Shown: positions 12,460-26,310, numbered from the stretch's first letter. The stretch: DNA of 64,000 nt from Mercurialis annua (GCF_937616625.2 NC_065575.1:6207501-6271500); one strand, 5' to 3'. Notes: generated by a model from the sequence alone, not told the origin. Numbers and translations: made by a program.

Positions 12460-14150
12460 AAATTAAATAAAAGCTGATAGATCGTTAAATTCTATTTTTG
12501 TCCAAATTTACGTAAGTCTTTATCTCACTTTCTTCACTCCATCTAACCTAACCAATATGTTCAATTTATGTTATTTAAAATATAAGTGGAAAAATAAAAT
12601 TAAAGCCTAATCACAAGAATTGTTGACTATTGACCTTGATTAAGATGTAGCAAGTAATTGTACTTTAGCTAAAAAACAGAGTTTAATTAATGAGTCCAAG
12701 AAGAATCCTTCCACTTTACACCCATTACTATCCCTAAAAAACACATTAAAGACATTAAATACAAAAGTTATTCCACTATTGAAGAGATTAATGACTCATT
12801 CCACTCTTTAAAATATTTAAAAAAGATTAAGTAATTGGGAACAGAAGTCCTGGAATTATGGAAAAGATTAGGGCATAAAGACTGAAATACGGGAGCAAAG
12901 AATTGACCTTTTTGAGGGTTATTACAAAGTACTTAGTAGTAATGTTTTTTTTTAATATAAATGAAAGCAAAAGCTTATAATAAGAAAAACAAAGCTAAAA
13001 ACAAAAGGTCCAAAGTGTAAATAATTCATAGCCTACCACCCTTTGCATCATCAATATGACAATGAGGCCAAGGAAAATAAAAGTGAAATAGAGATAGAAA
13101 TAAAATTCTTTTTAGGTGGTATGTATTTTGATAAGATTAAGAACTAAGTACTCTTTAGAGATATAATAATAAAATTATTTTTAGGTGGTATATATTTTGA
13201 TAAGCTTAAAAATTAAGTAGTCTTTTGAATAATTAATACAATAAATACTAAAACGTTTAAACTCTAAATTTGATAATTTAATTGATTATTTTACTATATG
13301 AAAAATATTAAAAATTAATTAGATTTAATTAGATTTAATTTTTAAAACCGTAGCCGTTGAAATATATAATCTAAAATAAATATAAAAATTTTACTTATAT
13401 TTTTTCTATATAAACAAATACTAATAAGTGCTATTATAGAGACAAATAAAGAGTACAAAGATGAAGAAATGTAAATTTTAAAATAATAAATGATAATTGG
13501 AAGATAAACTCAAGATTAAAATTATCTTATAAAATATTATAAATAATAATCAAAATTAACTTGCTTGTCATTAACAACCGAAAACTTCCATAGTTTTCTT
13601 CATTTCAGATCATACTTCAATTTATTGTAAAAAGAATTCAAATCATCAATAAATAGAACAAACACACCAAATTCTTAAATTATCAAAGATTCAACACATG
13701 ATATTCAAAATCAAAATTTAAAAACCACATCAAATCAAAATAAATTTTACATCATAGAAGATTTATTAAAGAAAAAGAAAATGTAGAAACGAAGAGTAAT
13801 AAATACGGACAATATTTTTTTTTTGGTTAAAACTGAATAAATTACCTTCTGCTATTCTAGTTTCCAAATTCAAAGAAGAGAAAAGAGTGAATTTAGAGAG
13901 AAGTGAGAGTAACAGTTTTTTCTCTAAAAAGATATAGGTAAAAGTTAATTAAAAAATAGAAAATGAAATTTAATTAATTCAGAAAATAAACAAAAAATAA
14001 TGTTTTTCTGATAAAAAATAAGGAGATGCAATGATTTGATTGTGAGAGATATCAAAAAGATAAAGTCATTACTAGTTTTGTTTTTTAATAGCTCTCATTA
14101 ATTAATTAGTTAATTATGTTGGTCCCTCTCCCTTAAATTAAAGAAATATA
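12460..14150. other. Intergenic desert segment, no gene seen
   Basis: AT-rich. A phrase near 13114-13145 (TTTTTAGGTGGTATGTATTTTG) recurs at about 13170-13200, so there is a short local duplication. No ORF with domain-like content. Confidence 0.45.
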
Positions 14151-14432
14151 CTCCCTCCGTCCCGTTTAAAAAGAGACATATCTCATTTTTAATTGTCCCA
14201 TCTAAGAAGGTCATATCGTGTTTTCTGTGCCAATTTATATTGAACTTCCACTTTTATCCCTTTAGTTATTTCAATATGCATTAAATGCAACTCAATTTAC
14301 AATACATATATTCTATTATTAAAAGAAACCATACTAATTAATAGGGGTAGACATGACAAAATGAAATATTATCTTATTTTATTAATCTTTATACAAAACT
14401 CATTTATCCCTTTTTAAACGGGACGGAGGGAG
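14151..14432. mobile_element. Complete Stowaway MITE with TA target duplication
   Basis: 282 bp. The terminal inverted repeats CTCCCTCCGTCCCGTTTAAA and TTTAAACGGGACGGAGGGAG are perfect for more than 20 bp and are flanked by TA on both sides (14149-14150 and 14433-14434). Non-coding; it needs a mariner transposase in trans. The perfect termini suggest a fairly recent copy. Confidence 0.92.
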
Positions 14433-16196
14433 TACTTATTTAGAAAGAAAAAAAATCAAAGTAAAGAAATAATTAACAATGTAGGATTAATAATACACAT
14501 TAGTATCCGATAGAGACACTTTAATCATCTATATAGTGTATAAAAACAAAATTCAAATTAATGAGCATATAATATAATAATTAAATATCATGATGGTTAT
14601 ACAATTAAATAATACAAATGTTATATCATAGATGTAATTGAAGTGACAATTGAATAAAAGATAGAGAATGTGCTTTTTGATTCAAAGTCTATAATATATA
14701 AATTGTGATGTTTGCTTGTCCTAATCTCCAAATTAAAAGAATCATTAGTGATGGGTTGCTCTTTTATTATTCAAAATCTACACGAATAAATAATTTTCAT
14801 GTCTTAATCACTAAACAACTTTAATTATTAGTTAACTTGTGATCAGTAGCTCCTACCACATGGTCGCACTTTCTAATATAAATGGTATTTTTTCTATTGT
14901 TAAAGATTTTTCTGGTGAAAAGTATAAAAAGATCCTTCATGTTATTCATAAAAGCATATAAACTCTTTTAGTTCTTTTTGGTCACTTGTGCCCTAATTAT
15001 TTTAAACGGTGAAAATTTGTTAATTTTTTTTTTTTTGGAAAACAATCTGAACTCTTTAATTTAGTTTTTTTTTGACACTTAACCCATCATCTTTTTAGTT
15101 ATTTATGTGGTTTGTTTCAAATGCCGATGTTTATTTCTACCATTTTAAGACAATTGAAGTTTAAAAAAACAAAAGAAAAAAAACAAACTTATGTACTATT
15201 TTAAATAATTTGAAAGATTTTTTTGTTTCTCCGATATTTTTTTTTCTTTACAGATATAATGGTTCACTAATGAAATAGTCAATGTATAAAATAACAATTC
15301 ATTAAAAATAGAATAAGTATTTTTAAAATTTTAGAAAAATATAAATTTTGTAAAAAATGTAGAATTATAATTCAACATTGTCTAAGATTGAAATTAGCCG
15401 AATTATTAGTAGGACAAACCAAAATTTGCCTTAAAGAATGTTGATGAACGACACATATCAGGGTGAACTCGGGTTAGTTAATTTTTAAAATTCCGGAACC
15501 AAATAAAACCGTCTTAACTACTCCACTTTAAAATTTGATTCGGTTTAATTTTGCAGTTTGGTTTGATTTTTTCTCACACCTAATGCGTGTGCCCATTTTG
15601 TGACCTCTAATTAGTAGCTAAGTGTGAATTAGCATTAAATTAGGCAGCTAATCCTTCTGATTAGATGGCAAGTTTGTGTGGGTTGTAAAGAAAGCCTATG
15701 GTTTCAAATGATGGGGTTTTAATTAATCAAAATAATGGGATCTATCTTGGATTTATAATAATAACAATTTATTAAAGAGGATAATGATAGTACAAAATGT
15801 ATACAAGAGAGAGAACATTCAATTTCACATCTTAGAGTTCTCTCAAAAAACATTTACAACTTCAGTGCACGTGTAGCAACACATTCAATAAGAAAGTTTA
15901 GTTATTGATCCATTGTCTACCATTTGGGTCCACTATTTTCTGCAAACTTAACTTCTCTTTTTTATTTTTTGGGGGTACGCAAGCATTTTTGCAATTTTTT
16001 TATGACAACAAAAAATGAGAAATCAATTTTTAGTAGAAATCCGTTCAAGACATTTTATAATCAAATCATTAAAAAAACAATCATCGGATAAAATATTCCC
16101 TTTTTGTGATCTGATCCAGTTAGGGTACGAATTAGATTAAAGATGTCGGTTGGATGTAAAAAAATTTAGACACTGTTGATAAAAATTATCCCATAC
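14433..16196. other. Intergenic desert segment, no gene seen
   Basis: AT-rich. Phrases near 14925-15010 resemble one arm of a decayed fold-back element, but a partner arm is not clear. No gene supported. Confidence 0.4.
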
Positions 16197-16206
16197 TTTT
16201 TATATT

Positions 16207-16315
16207 TTTTTTTGATAATTAGGGAGGGGGGTAGCGCTTGTGGGAGGAAACGAACCCACGATCTAGCAGTTTGCTGTCTAGCGCTTATACCATTTGAGCT
16301 ACAGCTCATTTGTTA
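16207..16315 (-). mobile_element. tRNA-derived SINE
   Basis: On the minus strand an A-box TAGCTCAAATGG (16290-16301) and a B-box-like GGTTCGTTTCC (16246-16256) have tRNA promoter spacing, followed by CCTCCCACAAGCGCTACC and an A-rich tail. The 10-bp TTTTTATATT lies at both ends (16197-16206 and 16316-16325), consistent with a target duplication. A second copy is at 28630-28735. It cannot be a functional tRNA, because no complete cloverleaf or 3' acceptor arm is present. Confidence 0.75.
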
Positions 16316-16332
16316 TTTTTTATATTATTAAC

Positions 16333-16716
16333 GGCTTAATCACCAAACTCTCACCCCAACTTTTAGCTCCTTTTCAGTTGCATTCTGACATTATAATTTT
16401 GTCAAATTCACCCAAATTCGCACTTTTGGCTATTGGGTTTCAATTCCATCCTCAAGTACTAAATTGATCGCTTCTCCCGTTTGAAAAACGTTGAAATAAG
16501 TCATTCATTTTTAACTTCTTGTGAGAAAAAAAGTTCAAACAAATATTTTATAAGGATTTTTGTAAATTTTTTCGAGTGAAAAAGAGTCCAATTTGATTTT
16601 GAGGGTGAAATTGGAAACCAAAAGTATGAATTTTTAGGTGAATTGAACAAAACTACAACGTCGGGATGAAACTGAAAAAAGGCCGAAAGTTGAAGGATTT
16701 TTTTGGTGATTAAGCT
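16333..16716. repeat. Fold-back MITE with GGCTTAATCACC ends
   Basis: The left end GGCTTAATCACCAAACTC is mirrored by GGTGATTAAGCT on the right. Inner phrases (CACCCAAATTCGC and GAATTTTTAGGTGAATT) pair as well. It directly adjoins the SINE. A minus-strand ORF through it (16501-16755) is a by-product of the repeat. Confidence 0.75.
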
Positions 16717-19700
16717 TATTATTAACACATAAAAATGGTTTTCATAAAAAAACATAAAAATAGTAAGAAATTGGCAATATTAAAATTTACTAGAAAAATA
16801 AATCACACTAAAAAAAGTAAAATATTTTACTTTCATGTTTTTTTCTATTTTGGTTTATACTTCATCAATTTCATACTTTATGGCTCACACGAACTCAACA
16901 AAAGAATCAAATTATTAGTTTAATTATTAAAAATAGACTTGAATTAATATTTTTTATTTAATTAAAATATAATTAAAATAATACTATAGCCAATAAAAAG
17001 AAGGTCAAATTAATTTATTTATTTTCCATTTAACTTATAATTTTTTATATATCTTCAAACCAATATGAAACTTATAAAAATTCGCATCATATTATTTAAA
17101 ATTGATCTAAACTTTTAAAGTCTATTACAAAATTCAAATGAAACTTATTTGAATTTTTTTAAAGTTCTACATAATATATTAGAATATTTTTATGATTTGT
17201 GGGTAAAATCTGTGAGAAATTCTTATGATGTTTTATGAAACGCGTATAAATTACTCTCCAAAAAAGCTAGGACAACAATTTCGTAACAATTTCATACTTA
17301 TGTATAACACTTTTCTAATTGTTTCATAAAGAGTCATAGAAAATGAAGAATAGTTTTATAAAATATAATTTTATATGAATTTCATAAGAATTTTATAATT
17401 GTTTTTAAATTTTTACATAAATAAACAATAAATTATATTAAAAGATATTACAACTACACGGTTAAAATCTCATCCGATTTATATTATTTTCATATATGTT
17501 TCTTAACAATTTTGTAATTATTTCTTATGAATCACAGGGGAAAAGGGTCAGTTAAGCCTCTATCATTTGACCAATGTGCCAAGTAAACTCTTAATGTTCG
17601 GAAATATGCAACTAAACTCCTAACGCTAGTAAATCGTATCATATAAGCCCTTATTCTAAACACCGTTTCGATCTCCGCCTATTTTTGCCATTAGGAATTC
17701 ATTAATTTCCAGCTTGAATTGCCATCATGGACTCAGTAACATTCTTTGAGTAAGTTAAACCCCTAATGTTTGGCCATCGTTTCAACCTCCCTCGTACCCA
17801 CCACCAACCTCGTCCATTATGGGACCTGCTACCATTCTCCATGAGAGGACGGGTAGAACTCCCCTTTTTTCTGTTTGTAGCGGAAGAGAGACGACGATGA
17901 TGACTCTAATGTGATCGACACCATGGATTAAAAGCTAGAGATTTTAGGATGAAGAGAAGGAAAGAAGAAGAGAGAGGTTTGAGAGAAATGAGAATGAGAG
18001 TGACAGCCGTGAAATGAGAAATAAAAATGAGAGAAATGAGAATGAAACCCTAATTTAAAAAAGTATTCTTAGATTATATTTTAGAATAAGGTAACTCGGA
18101 ATTATAAAAGATGATCTAAAATGTTGTAATTGAATTTAAAAAAATGGAGTATTATGCAAATATCCCTTAAAAAATGAAAAATCTCATATCTTTTAGCAGT
18201 TTAGGATAATACCTAAAACTATTTTAATGTACCAAAATCATTTTGTTAGAATTTATAAAATTTTGAAACTCAAACCTTTATACTACCACATCTTTCTATT
18301 TAATCAAAAGAGATTAATTAATATTTCATTTGTAGGTTTATTTGATTTGCATATATTAAAAACACTACCTTTTTAGTTAAAATTATGTTAACTATTTATT
18401 ATATCTTTTATTAAGTGGATTGTTTATATTTAATTTTTTGTTGTATTTTTATCAAGTAGGTAGTTCAAATGACTGTTCAAATGTAGCAAAGTAGGTATTG
18501 TTTCAATATGTATATTTAATTTATCCCTTAATATGGCAAAGTAGGTGGATCCTCTTTCACTTGATGCATTTTCTCTTTCATGTGCAATTCTCCATTCCAA
18601 AAATAAACATGACATAATGAGAAGCAACTATAAAATTTAATCTTGCATGACTAAGGAACATGTTTTGGGGAATATGAGAGGCTTAAAATAATTAGAAAAA
18701 TTCAAAAATAGGTTTAATTTTAGCTTAAAACAAATGCTTGTTACCTTCCACTACTTGTGCTAATTTTGTAATCATTTCCATGTGCTCTTCCAAATTTAAT
18801 TGATTCATATCTATGTTTCATGTTTGTCAAGCTAAATGAATTTAATTAACAAATCTTTAGCATCATGTCCTTGAAATCATAATCATGTGAGATGAGATAT
18901 TAAATGTAAGACCAATTTGGTTTTGAGATTTTGTTTAGGAAAAATTTGACACATTGAAAAGATTTGATTATGATTAAAATATATTGTTCTAAAAGAAATT
19001 ATGGGATGATTTGTATTAATAGTCCTTCAACTTTTTTTTTACTTTCCATCGTAGTCCCTTTTCGATGATGTGCAACAATAATCTCCCTCAATTTTACTTT
19101 TTAACTCAAAATCTCTTATTTCAATTTAGTTCAGTATCCGTTAAAAATGGATGATGTGACGTTGAATGCGATTCTAACACAAAAAAATAAATTATTAATA
19201 TTTTTTAAATTATATTGCCTTTAAAGGCTATACGCCTATACGATGTCACGTGACCTCCAACATGACTCCACATCAGCCCTATATGATCCATTTTTATGGA
19301 AATCCTGGTTGAAATCCTTGATAAAAATTCCATGTTCTTGTAGGCACCTTTATGTAATTATGGGCATGGTAAAATTAAAAAGAACCTTAGATATTCACAG
19401 TAATAATAATAACTTGCCAATGAAACAATGATGAATATTCAGCCATTTAAATGCAGATGAAAAACTCAAAAACCCTAAACATACCAATGTAAATGTTCAA
19501 TAAGTAACAGCAGCAAAACTAAATTGAACTTACTAATTTACTAATACTGTAAAAAACTGAAAAAGATACTATGACTGCAAAAGTTTTCAAAAGGTGACAT
19601 AAAAGCCCCTCCACTTGTATTTAAGAGTTTCAATGTCATACAAATGTACCCTTTGTATCTAAAGGCAACAGAACATACAGGCTTTCTTTTAAGCCTCCTT

Positions 19701-21113
19701 TTATTGAGAAAGAGGGACCATCCAATGATATTATTTTTTATATTTGGTGTCCTTGTCTCTTATTTTAATGTTGTTCTTGTCTCTTTCTTTATCAAAGTCT
19801 GGATGATATATTTGTTAATTTTCAAAGTAAAAAGATGTTAAGTAAATACATCTAGAGTAGTTTGATTTGATAAATTTCTTTAAATTAAAGTTGAACAATA
19901 ATTTAATAAATAATAATTATATATTAGAATTTACATTGAAAGTTTAGATAAAATTGTGTAAAATTATTTTATTTATCGTATAAAATATACTTAAAATATA
20001 ACACTTATAATTTTTTTCGAGAAAAATAGTCGTAATAACTAACATATAAATAAACTGTATAAATTTTATATTATAATATCTTACTATTTAATTACATAAT
20101 TTTTTTTTGAAAAATAAAATTACCTAAATAATATTTATTTGGAATTAAGTTATCATGAACCGGTAAAATAACTAATAATTCAATTTTAAAAAAATCAAAT
20201 GAAAATCAAACTATTAAACATTTAAACTATAATTTTTTTATTTAATTGAATTAGTTGGAATTTTTATCCGATCATTATATAGATATCGAGTTAATTACTG
20301 TTTTAAAATTAAAACGAGAACCAAAGGATCCGATATAATATTGATTATTGAATTACATGATAAAAAGATATATTTTTTTCCATCAAACTTTGCCATTAAA
20401 ATAATAAAAGATAATTGATGAGATTTCTCAAAAATAATTATGGAGGATGAAATCCTTAAATCATCAATAATATACCATCAGATTGATAAAGTAATTGTTT
20501 TTAAAAGTTAAAAAAACTCATAAGTAATTACATTTATGAAAAGTAAGATATTTTGCATTTTCCAAAATTTTATTAATTTACATTATTTATTTCATAGACA
20601 GTATTCTACCATTTATATTCATGTGTAGTATCTATCTATCATATATGGTGGTCCATTTGAAGATAAAAAGGTTTGTCTCCCCCTTCAAAATATGACTACT
20701 TCTCTCTTTAGGGGTCCATACATAAATTTGGCTCCACTTAATACCAACTAGAAAATTGTACTATAAAGTTGTTATCAGGGTTGTCATTGGTTTAAACTTT
20801 GAACAGAAGAGAACAGAACTGAATTAAAATTTTTATTTTTAAAAACTAAATTGAATTAAGTTGAACGTAATCGAGACTGAATGTCTCATTATTACGTCGA
20901 GTTCGAATTCAAACTCTAAAAATGTAATTCAATTGAATACGAGCCGAGTCTCAAATTTTAAATTTTTTAGAGTATAAATTGAACTCATATTTGATAAAAT
21001 TTCGACTCAATTACTCCCCTAATTATATCATTTTTAATTAAGTTCGAATCTCTTTTCCTTTTATCATAATTAAGGAATGCTTAGTATCTTAAAATGACCA
21101 AACTTTTATGTTT
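16717..21113. other. Intergenic desert segment with one half fold-back element
   Basis: Mostly AT-rich sequence without supportable genes. 17537-17660 (GGAAAAGGGTCAGTTAAGCC) is a partial left arm of the 2145-2450 family. 17880-18050 is a purine-rich tract with repeated GAGAGAAATGAGAATG. 19020-19110 (AGTCCTTCAAC, ATCTCCCTCAATTTTAC) looks like one arm of another fold-back family. Short ORFs at 18430-18627, 19243-19431 and 19644-19841 show no domain. Confidence 0.45.
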
Positions 21114-21329
21114 GAGGTCAATTCTAATCAGACCTTTCGAAATCACCTCATTTATCCCGTTTTGGAGATATGTGTGTTAATTATAGCCAATTTCGATAAT
21201 AATTAATTCTTTTTTTGTCAATGTGACAGCCACTTGAAAGACCTCAATTTGACAAAGAATCTAATTATTTTCAAAATTGGCTATAATTAACACGCAAACT
21301 CCTAACACGTGCTAAATGAGATGACTTTG

Positions 21330-24237
21330 TGTAATATCCCGTGTTTTTCCGTCGTTTTACGATGAATTTCCGGTAAGATTTGTGTTTCGTTTGCAGGTTC
21401 GGGTTGACCTTGTGGCCCATGTTTAAAGAAGTTTTGTTTGGCCCATCCCGTGCACCTGAAGCAAGCACAAGTGTGCTTGCCATCAGGGCACGACCGTGTT
21501 CCTCAAGTGCACGAGCGTGCACTTGATATGGAGTGCACGATCGTGCAGTTCAGGTGCACGACCGTGCACTTGTTTTGTCTTAGTGCACGAACGTGCACTT
21601 GTGTGCACGATCGTGCACTATTCTGGTGATGGTAACAGGTATGTAAATAGACCTGTTACGTTTCTTTTCCAAACCCTATTTCATTCTATTGTTTTCTATC
21701 AAACTCTAGCTGACTCTTACTGATAAAAACACTATGACACATCACATCATTCATTCCTTTCATTCGCTCTCGCATCCGGTAAGTAATTCACGTCTCCTTC
21801 ACCATTATTTCATTAGATATCTCGTTGCCGTTTCTAACTCATATCTCTATCGTTTTCGTATCAATCTGAAGTGGGTCTTCACGTTACACCACTAAATCCC
21901 ATTCCCTTCAATCCTTAAGCGCTAAACCTTAATTCGGTACATAAGTTTTATCCGTTTAGACGACGCTACAGTTTATCATTTGGTTTATGTTACTGCCGCG
22001 ATTCTGATTTATGGTAGGCATGAATCTTGTTGTCGTTATGCCCTATATCTCGCGTCCAATCTGAACTTTCACCTATGAGATTACCTAGCTTCGCTACCTT
22101 CGAACGATAAGTCGATTTCTTGATTCTGTCGTTGTATATTGTTGCTGCCATCTATTTGTTTCTTTGCCTTTGGTAGTTATTGTTCTTGAGGCTATAAACT
22201 GATTAGGTTATGATTTGATGACTGAATTGTTTGAGATTGTTATGGAGATTCTTCAATCAATCTTTTTGTTCTTCATGAGAATTGCCGAATTCTTGTTTAG
22301 GGTCACCGCCATTCTTTTGTTTCACTTTTCATGGGATAGGTGTTGGCGGGAATGCTTGATTTTAAATGTTATGTGACTTGGGTTTGGTTAATGCTTACCA
22401 AATTCATTTTATGGCTTTGTATTGTCAACATGGATGTTCATGTTGTGACTATTGAAATTTCTTAGTTCAATTGCTATAGTATGTGAGATTTGATAGGGAT
22501 TTGTGTTTAGTTAATTGTTTTCGTTTTGATTCCTAAACTACCCAATATTGTTAATGTTATTCAAATATGAAATTTTATGTTGTAATTATTTCCGAGCACT
22601 TGGTCGAACATCTAATTGTTGATTCGATCGTTAAATTGCAATTTGCTAGCATTGCTTAAAACTGAAAATAATATTGTTTTTGATTATAATTCGAATTATT
22701 ATATAACCTAAATTCATATAATTACTTGGGTAATTATAGTTGATTTTAAATGTTGGCTTTACATGCCATTTTGGCTAAAGTTACGTTTTAACTTTTAAAA
22801 CGTTTTCTTCACTTATTTTAGTTAAGTATTTGGTTGTAATTTGGATTACTTGAATTTAAAGTTATTGGGTTCCGTTTTCATTTTGATTATTATTTTATCA
22901 TATTGTTTTTTAATTATAAACTATGGTTTATAATTTGATTAAATATGTGGGTCGGGTTAGACTTGGGTCGCCCGACATGTGAGGCTAGCTTGGTAGTTAT
23001 CGATAACTGGGCTAACCACTATTTCGAAATTTAAATTGATTTATTATTTAATATTCATTTAAATTATATTTTTCTAAATATATTTAAAGCGAGAACTCAA
23101 TAGACTTGATTGTTTATGGCTTTATTATTATTTGAGTATTGTGATTACTCTGAATGCTTTATCTTAACTTGTCGTTTGTGCTAGTCCTATGTGGTGTCTA
23201 ATACTCTTTAAAGTTAGGGTCTGTTTATAATTATTATGTATACCTTATTTAGTCCCGTCGACCGTTCGTGCTTCGGAGACGAACCAGGATTAAATTGCTT
23301 GCCAGGTTATCACGTGAATTATCAAGAAGTGAGTTTATATCTCTATTTACCGCTCTATTAAGTAAACTATATATTTTGTACGTATATTATATAAACAGCT
23401 TTCGAACTGTTTTCGACATTATGGATTTGATTTAGAACAAGCTACTCGATGCGCATCATCGAGACTGCGTGCGCACCGGTATATGATCATATGGTATTGA
23501 GGTAGGTTAGCGATACGTCTCGCCTTAGTGAGAGTACCGATGGAAGATACGTCTCCTTAGACTCGCTTGTTTCTTAAGTGACAGTCGGATATCGGCTATG
23601 GAGACACGTCTCACCAACATGACAAATGGATTTAGAATTGTGGTTTAGAGTTTCGATGTTTATCCCTAATGAATGAATGTTTTATAAATATTTTTAAAAT
23701 TTTTATAATTAAATAAATGTAAATGGTTATATGAACTCATCTCAGTGTATATGATCCGTTATTTTTCCAATTTTTCAGGTTTATGATTTGAGTTTTGGTT
23801 GATCTCCGATTCGTTCATTCTTCAGAGGTTCTTTATATTTTTTGAATAAATTGTCAAACTGTTTTAAATTCTTAGACCGCAGTAGTACTAGATGTCTTAT
23901 GTTTTAGACTTATGTTATTGGTTAGACTGATACTTTGTTGGAGTACTGGTTCAAATGTTTATTTATTACTATCATCATGTTCACATTGTTTATGGTATTT
24001 ATACATATTGGCATACTATTGGAGTTTATGATTTGAGACGATTATGCTTTGGATTTTTACTGCTTCTATATATTGTTAGAAGGCTGAAATCTCGATTGCT
24101 CCCGAGAATGTGATTTAATGCAGGTATATTGTTTTATATGATTATTGTTTGTTACCCGCAAGACTTGCTATGAATTTTAATATAACCAATATCCATATCC
24201 TAACGCCGCTCGCGATCTATGAAAGTAGGTCATGGCA
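21330..24237. mobile_element. Solo LTR, about 2.9 kb, probably Ty3/gypsy
   Basis: It begins TGTAATATCCCGTG and ends GTCATGGCA, the TG...CA form common for large plant Ty3/gypsy LTRs. The flanking 5-mers CTTTG (21325-21329) and TTTTA (24238-24242) align to the same five positions of the sister arm of the host fold-back element, so they are a diverged target duplication. No gag or pol sequence is present, which points to LTR-LTR recombination. It contains a palindrome array at 21483-21618 and GC-richer stretches (for example 22940-23010 and 23240-23640). ORFs of 63-83 codons over the palindromes are not credible genes. Family assignment is inferred from LTR style only. Confidence 0.65.
21483..21618. 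repeat. Array of 16-bp palindromes GTGCACGANCGTGCAC
   Basis: Copies start at 21507, 21533, 21554, 21583 and 21603, with a weaker GGCACGACCGTGTT at 21487. The centre base varies (G, T, C, A, T) while the arms are almost invariant. Spacing is 20-29 bp. The array lies about 150 bp inside the solo LTR, upstream of the most likely transcription start of the ancestral element. Confidence 0.85.
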
Positions 24238-24265
24238 TTTTAAAAGGTTGGATTATAATTGAACA

Positions 24266-26029
24266 AAAAAAAATAAAGATTTTATATTTCTAAAACATTA
24301 ACTCTTACAAAAGAAATTGGCTGAAATTCTTTTTGCTATGGCGGTAAGAGTCTTCAAACCAGATCACAAAATCATCACATGATTGTGAATTTATTATCAT
24401 CAGGATTCATTGATAAAAGCTTAGCATCAAACTTGTTCAATAAATTTCTAAGGACTTATCATGGTCAATCTTTAATTCAGCAACTGTTTTGTTTACATTA
24501 TTTTCTGTAAATTATTAGTACCCAATATTAAATATGGTTGTTTTTGTAACATATTTTTAGAAATTATTTCTAAATAGAGCATAATAAATTTGCTTCCTGA
24601 AAAGATTTCCTATATTTTCTGCATAAAATAGAATGCATGCATTTCAAAGGTAACTATATTGATGCTTTAGCCTATAAATGCTTCATTGCTTTGTACAGAA
24701 ATTAATATGATGGCAAAATTAAAGTCTAAATTCAAAAACTGATTATTTCATAGGGTTAATTGCAAATTAAATCACGAAATTTACACTAATTTACAATAAT
24801 ATGAATTTTAAAACTTGACAATATCATTAACCAATTTTTATTTTTTAACAAATTAGTAATAGTTAAATAAATCATAAATTTGCCTTTAAGTGATGATGTT
24901 GAATGCTAGAGACTAGTACCAACAAATTAACAATAGAAAGTGTAACAAGATGATGTGATAATGTCCCTGAAATGAAAGGCCAATTTCCATTTTTATACTA
25001 AATTTAATTCTTTGCAGAAAGTACCCTCCGACAGCATTCCCAGATTTGCAGCTTATAATTTATTCAACAAACCTAATTTCATTTCATTTATTGCATATGC
25101 ATTTCACTACGTTTCCACCGGATTCCTTATTTTCTATTTGGGGGAAACTATGAAAGCAAATCTAATTTTATATAAGGGTTGGATAAAATTCTGTTAAAAT
25201 TATGAGTTAATTTTTTTTACGATTTTTTTCAATTATATATATAAAAGAAATCAATGATATATGTTGTTTCTACTAAAATTGTTGGTTTTAGTTTTCAACT
25301 AAATTTATTTAAAGATAAAAAATTCATATGTGGTTTATTCAGAATACTGATTGAAAGGGACAAACTCTCAAGATGCACATCAAAAGAATTCCGTCAAAAC
25401 GCCTGAAGAACAAAAATATAAATTTTCAAAATCCAGTTGAGTAATTCAGATTAAAGCTGTCATAAATGTAGACTGTATATTTTAATAAAGTGCACTTTGA
25501 ATCTAATACTCAATTATCGATTAATTGAATATACAGTAGTTGATTGCAGAAGATATTGTGATATTTAGTCAATGATTTACAATTTTTCGATTCTAGTTTG
25601 TTATTATCGGGAATTTCTGATTTCATCATTTGTAGGTTTGTAACAATTTATTTTTATTTATTTATTAATATATTCACAATCAAGCTATATGTTTGAGGTT
25701 GTAATGCAACTTCTAGTGTTCTAATAAAATGCTATAGTTATTTTAAAATAAATATATTATTATTATTATCTAATTTACTTAATTAAACAACATTTTTATC
25801 GATTGAAATGAAAAAAATTCCTCTAAAGTTCTTTATTACTTTTTGGTAAAGTGATTTTTAATGGTAAATTTTTTAAAATAGTCTTTTATTATTTTTAAAT
25901 TAACTCATAATTATTTTTTAAAAAATAATTTAATTTTTTTATATAAAATTAATATCAATTAAAAAAATGTAAAAGACTTTTTTTGAAATTTTTCACAAAA
26001 AACAACTCAGTTTTTTTTTGTTTTTAGGC
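24266..26029. other. Intergenic desert segment with one half fold-back element
   Basis: 24753-24960 (GGGTTAATTGCAAATTAAATC, ACTTGACAATATCATTAACC) matches one arm of the 343-616 family; the other arm is missing. A 61-codon ORF at 25012-25197 has no recognisable domain. The remainder is AT-rich. Confidence 0.45.
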
Positions 26030-26310
26030 GAAGAAGAGTTCCTCCTCCTCCTCGCCTGAGAAGAGGAGCTGCTGCTGCAGTGAGGAGCGATTCCTCATTT
26101 TTTCGAAGAGCAGATCTACTCCTCGCAAAAATAAAGACTAGATTTGCTCCTCATTGAAGAACAGACCCACCGGTCTGTTCTTCACAAAAAAAACAGACCC
26201 GTGGGCAAGGAGCAAATCTGCTCCTCGTTGTAGAACAGATCCTGTGTCAGTTTAAAGAGAAACAGACCTATCAGGTATATTCTTGAAAAAAAAGAACAAA
26301 TCTATTTGAC
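26030..26310. repeat. Degenerate tandem/inverted repeats built on GAGCAGATCTGCTCCTC
   Basis: Variants AGAGCAGATCTACTCCTC, CTAGATTTGCTCCTCATTG, GGAGCAAATCTGCTCCTCG and AGAACAGACCCACCGGTCTG recur every 40-60 bp, many palindromic in themselves. There is no ORF of note. The unit order is irregular, so this is probably the internal part of a decayed transposon. Confidence 0.55.

Larger units (their letters stand above)
21114..24265. repeat. Fold-back MITE split by the solo LTR
   Basis: The arm GTGTTAATTATAGCCAATTT (about 21170-21190) is mirrored by AAATTGGCTATAATTAACAC (about 21275-21294). The left arm runs outward to GAGGTCAATTCTAATCAGACC. The matching right outer arm is found only after the solo LTR, at 24243-24265 (AAAAGGTTGGATTATAATTG). 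The element is therefore 21114-21329 plus 24238-24265, interrupted by 2.9 kb. Confidence 0.7.

Noticed and set aside
21438..21723. A Cys-rich protein encoded over the palindrome array
   Set aside because: Reading frames on both strands follow from the repeat itself and lack any start or splice context.
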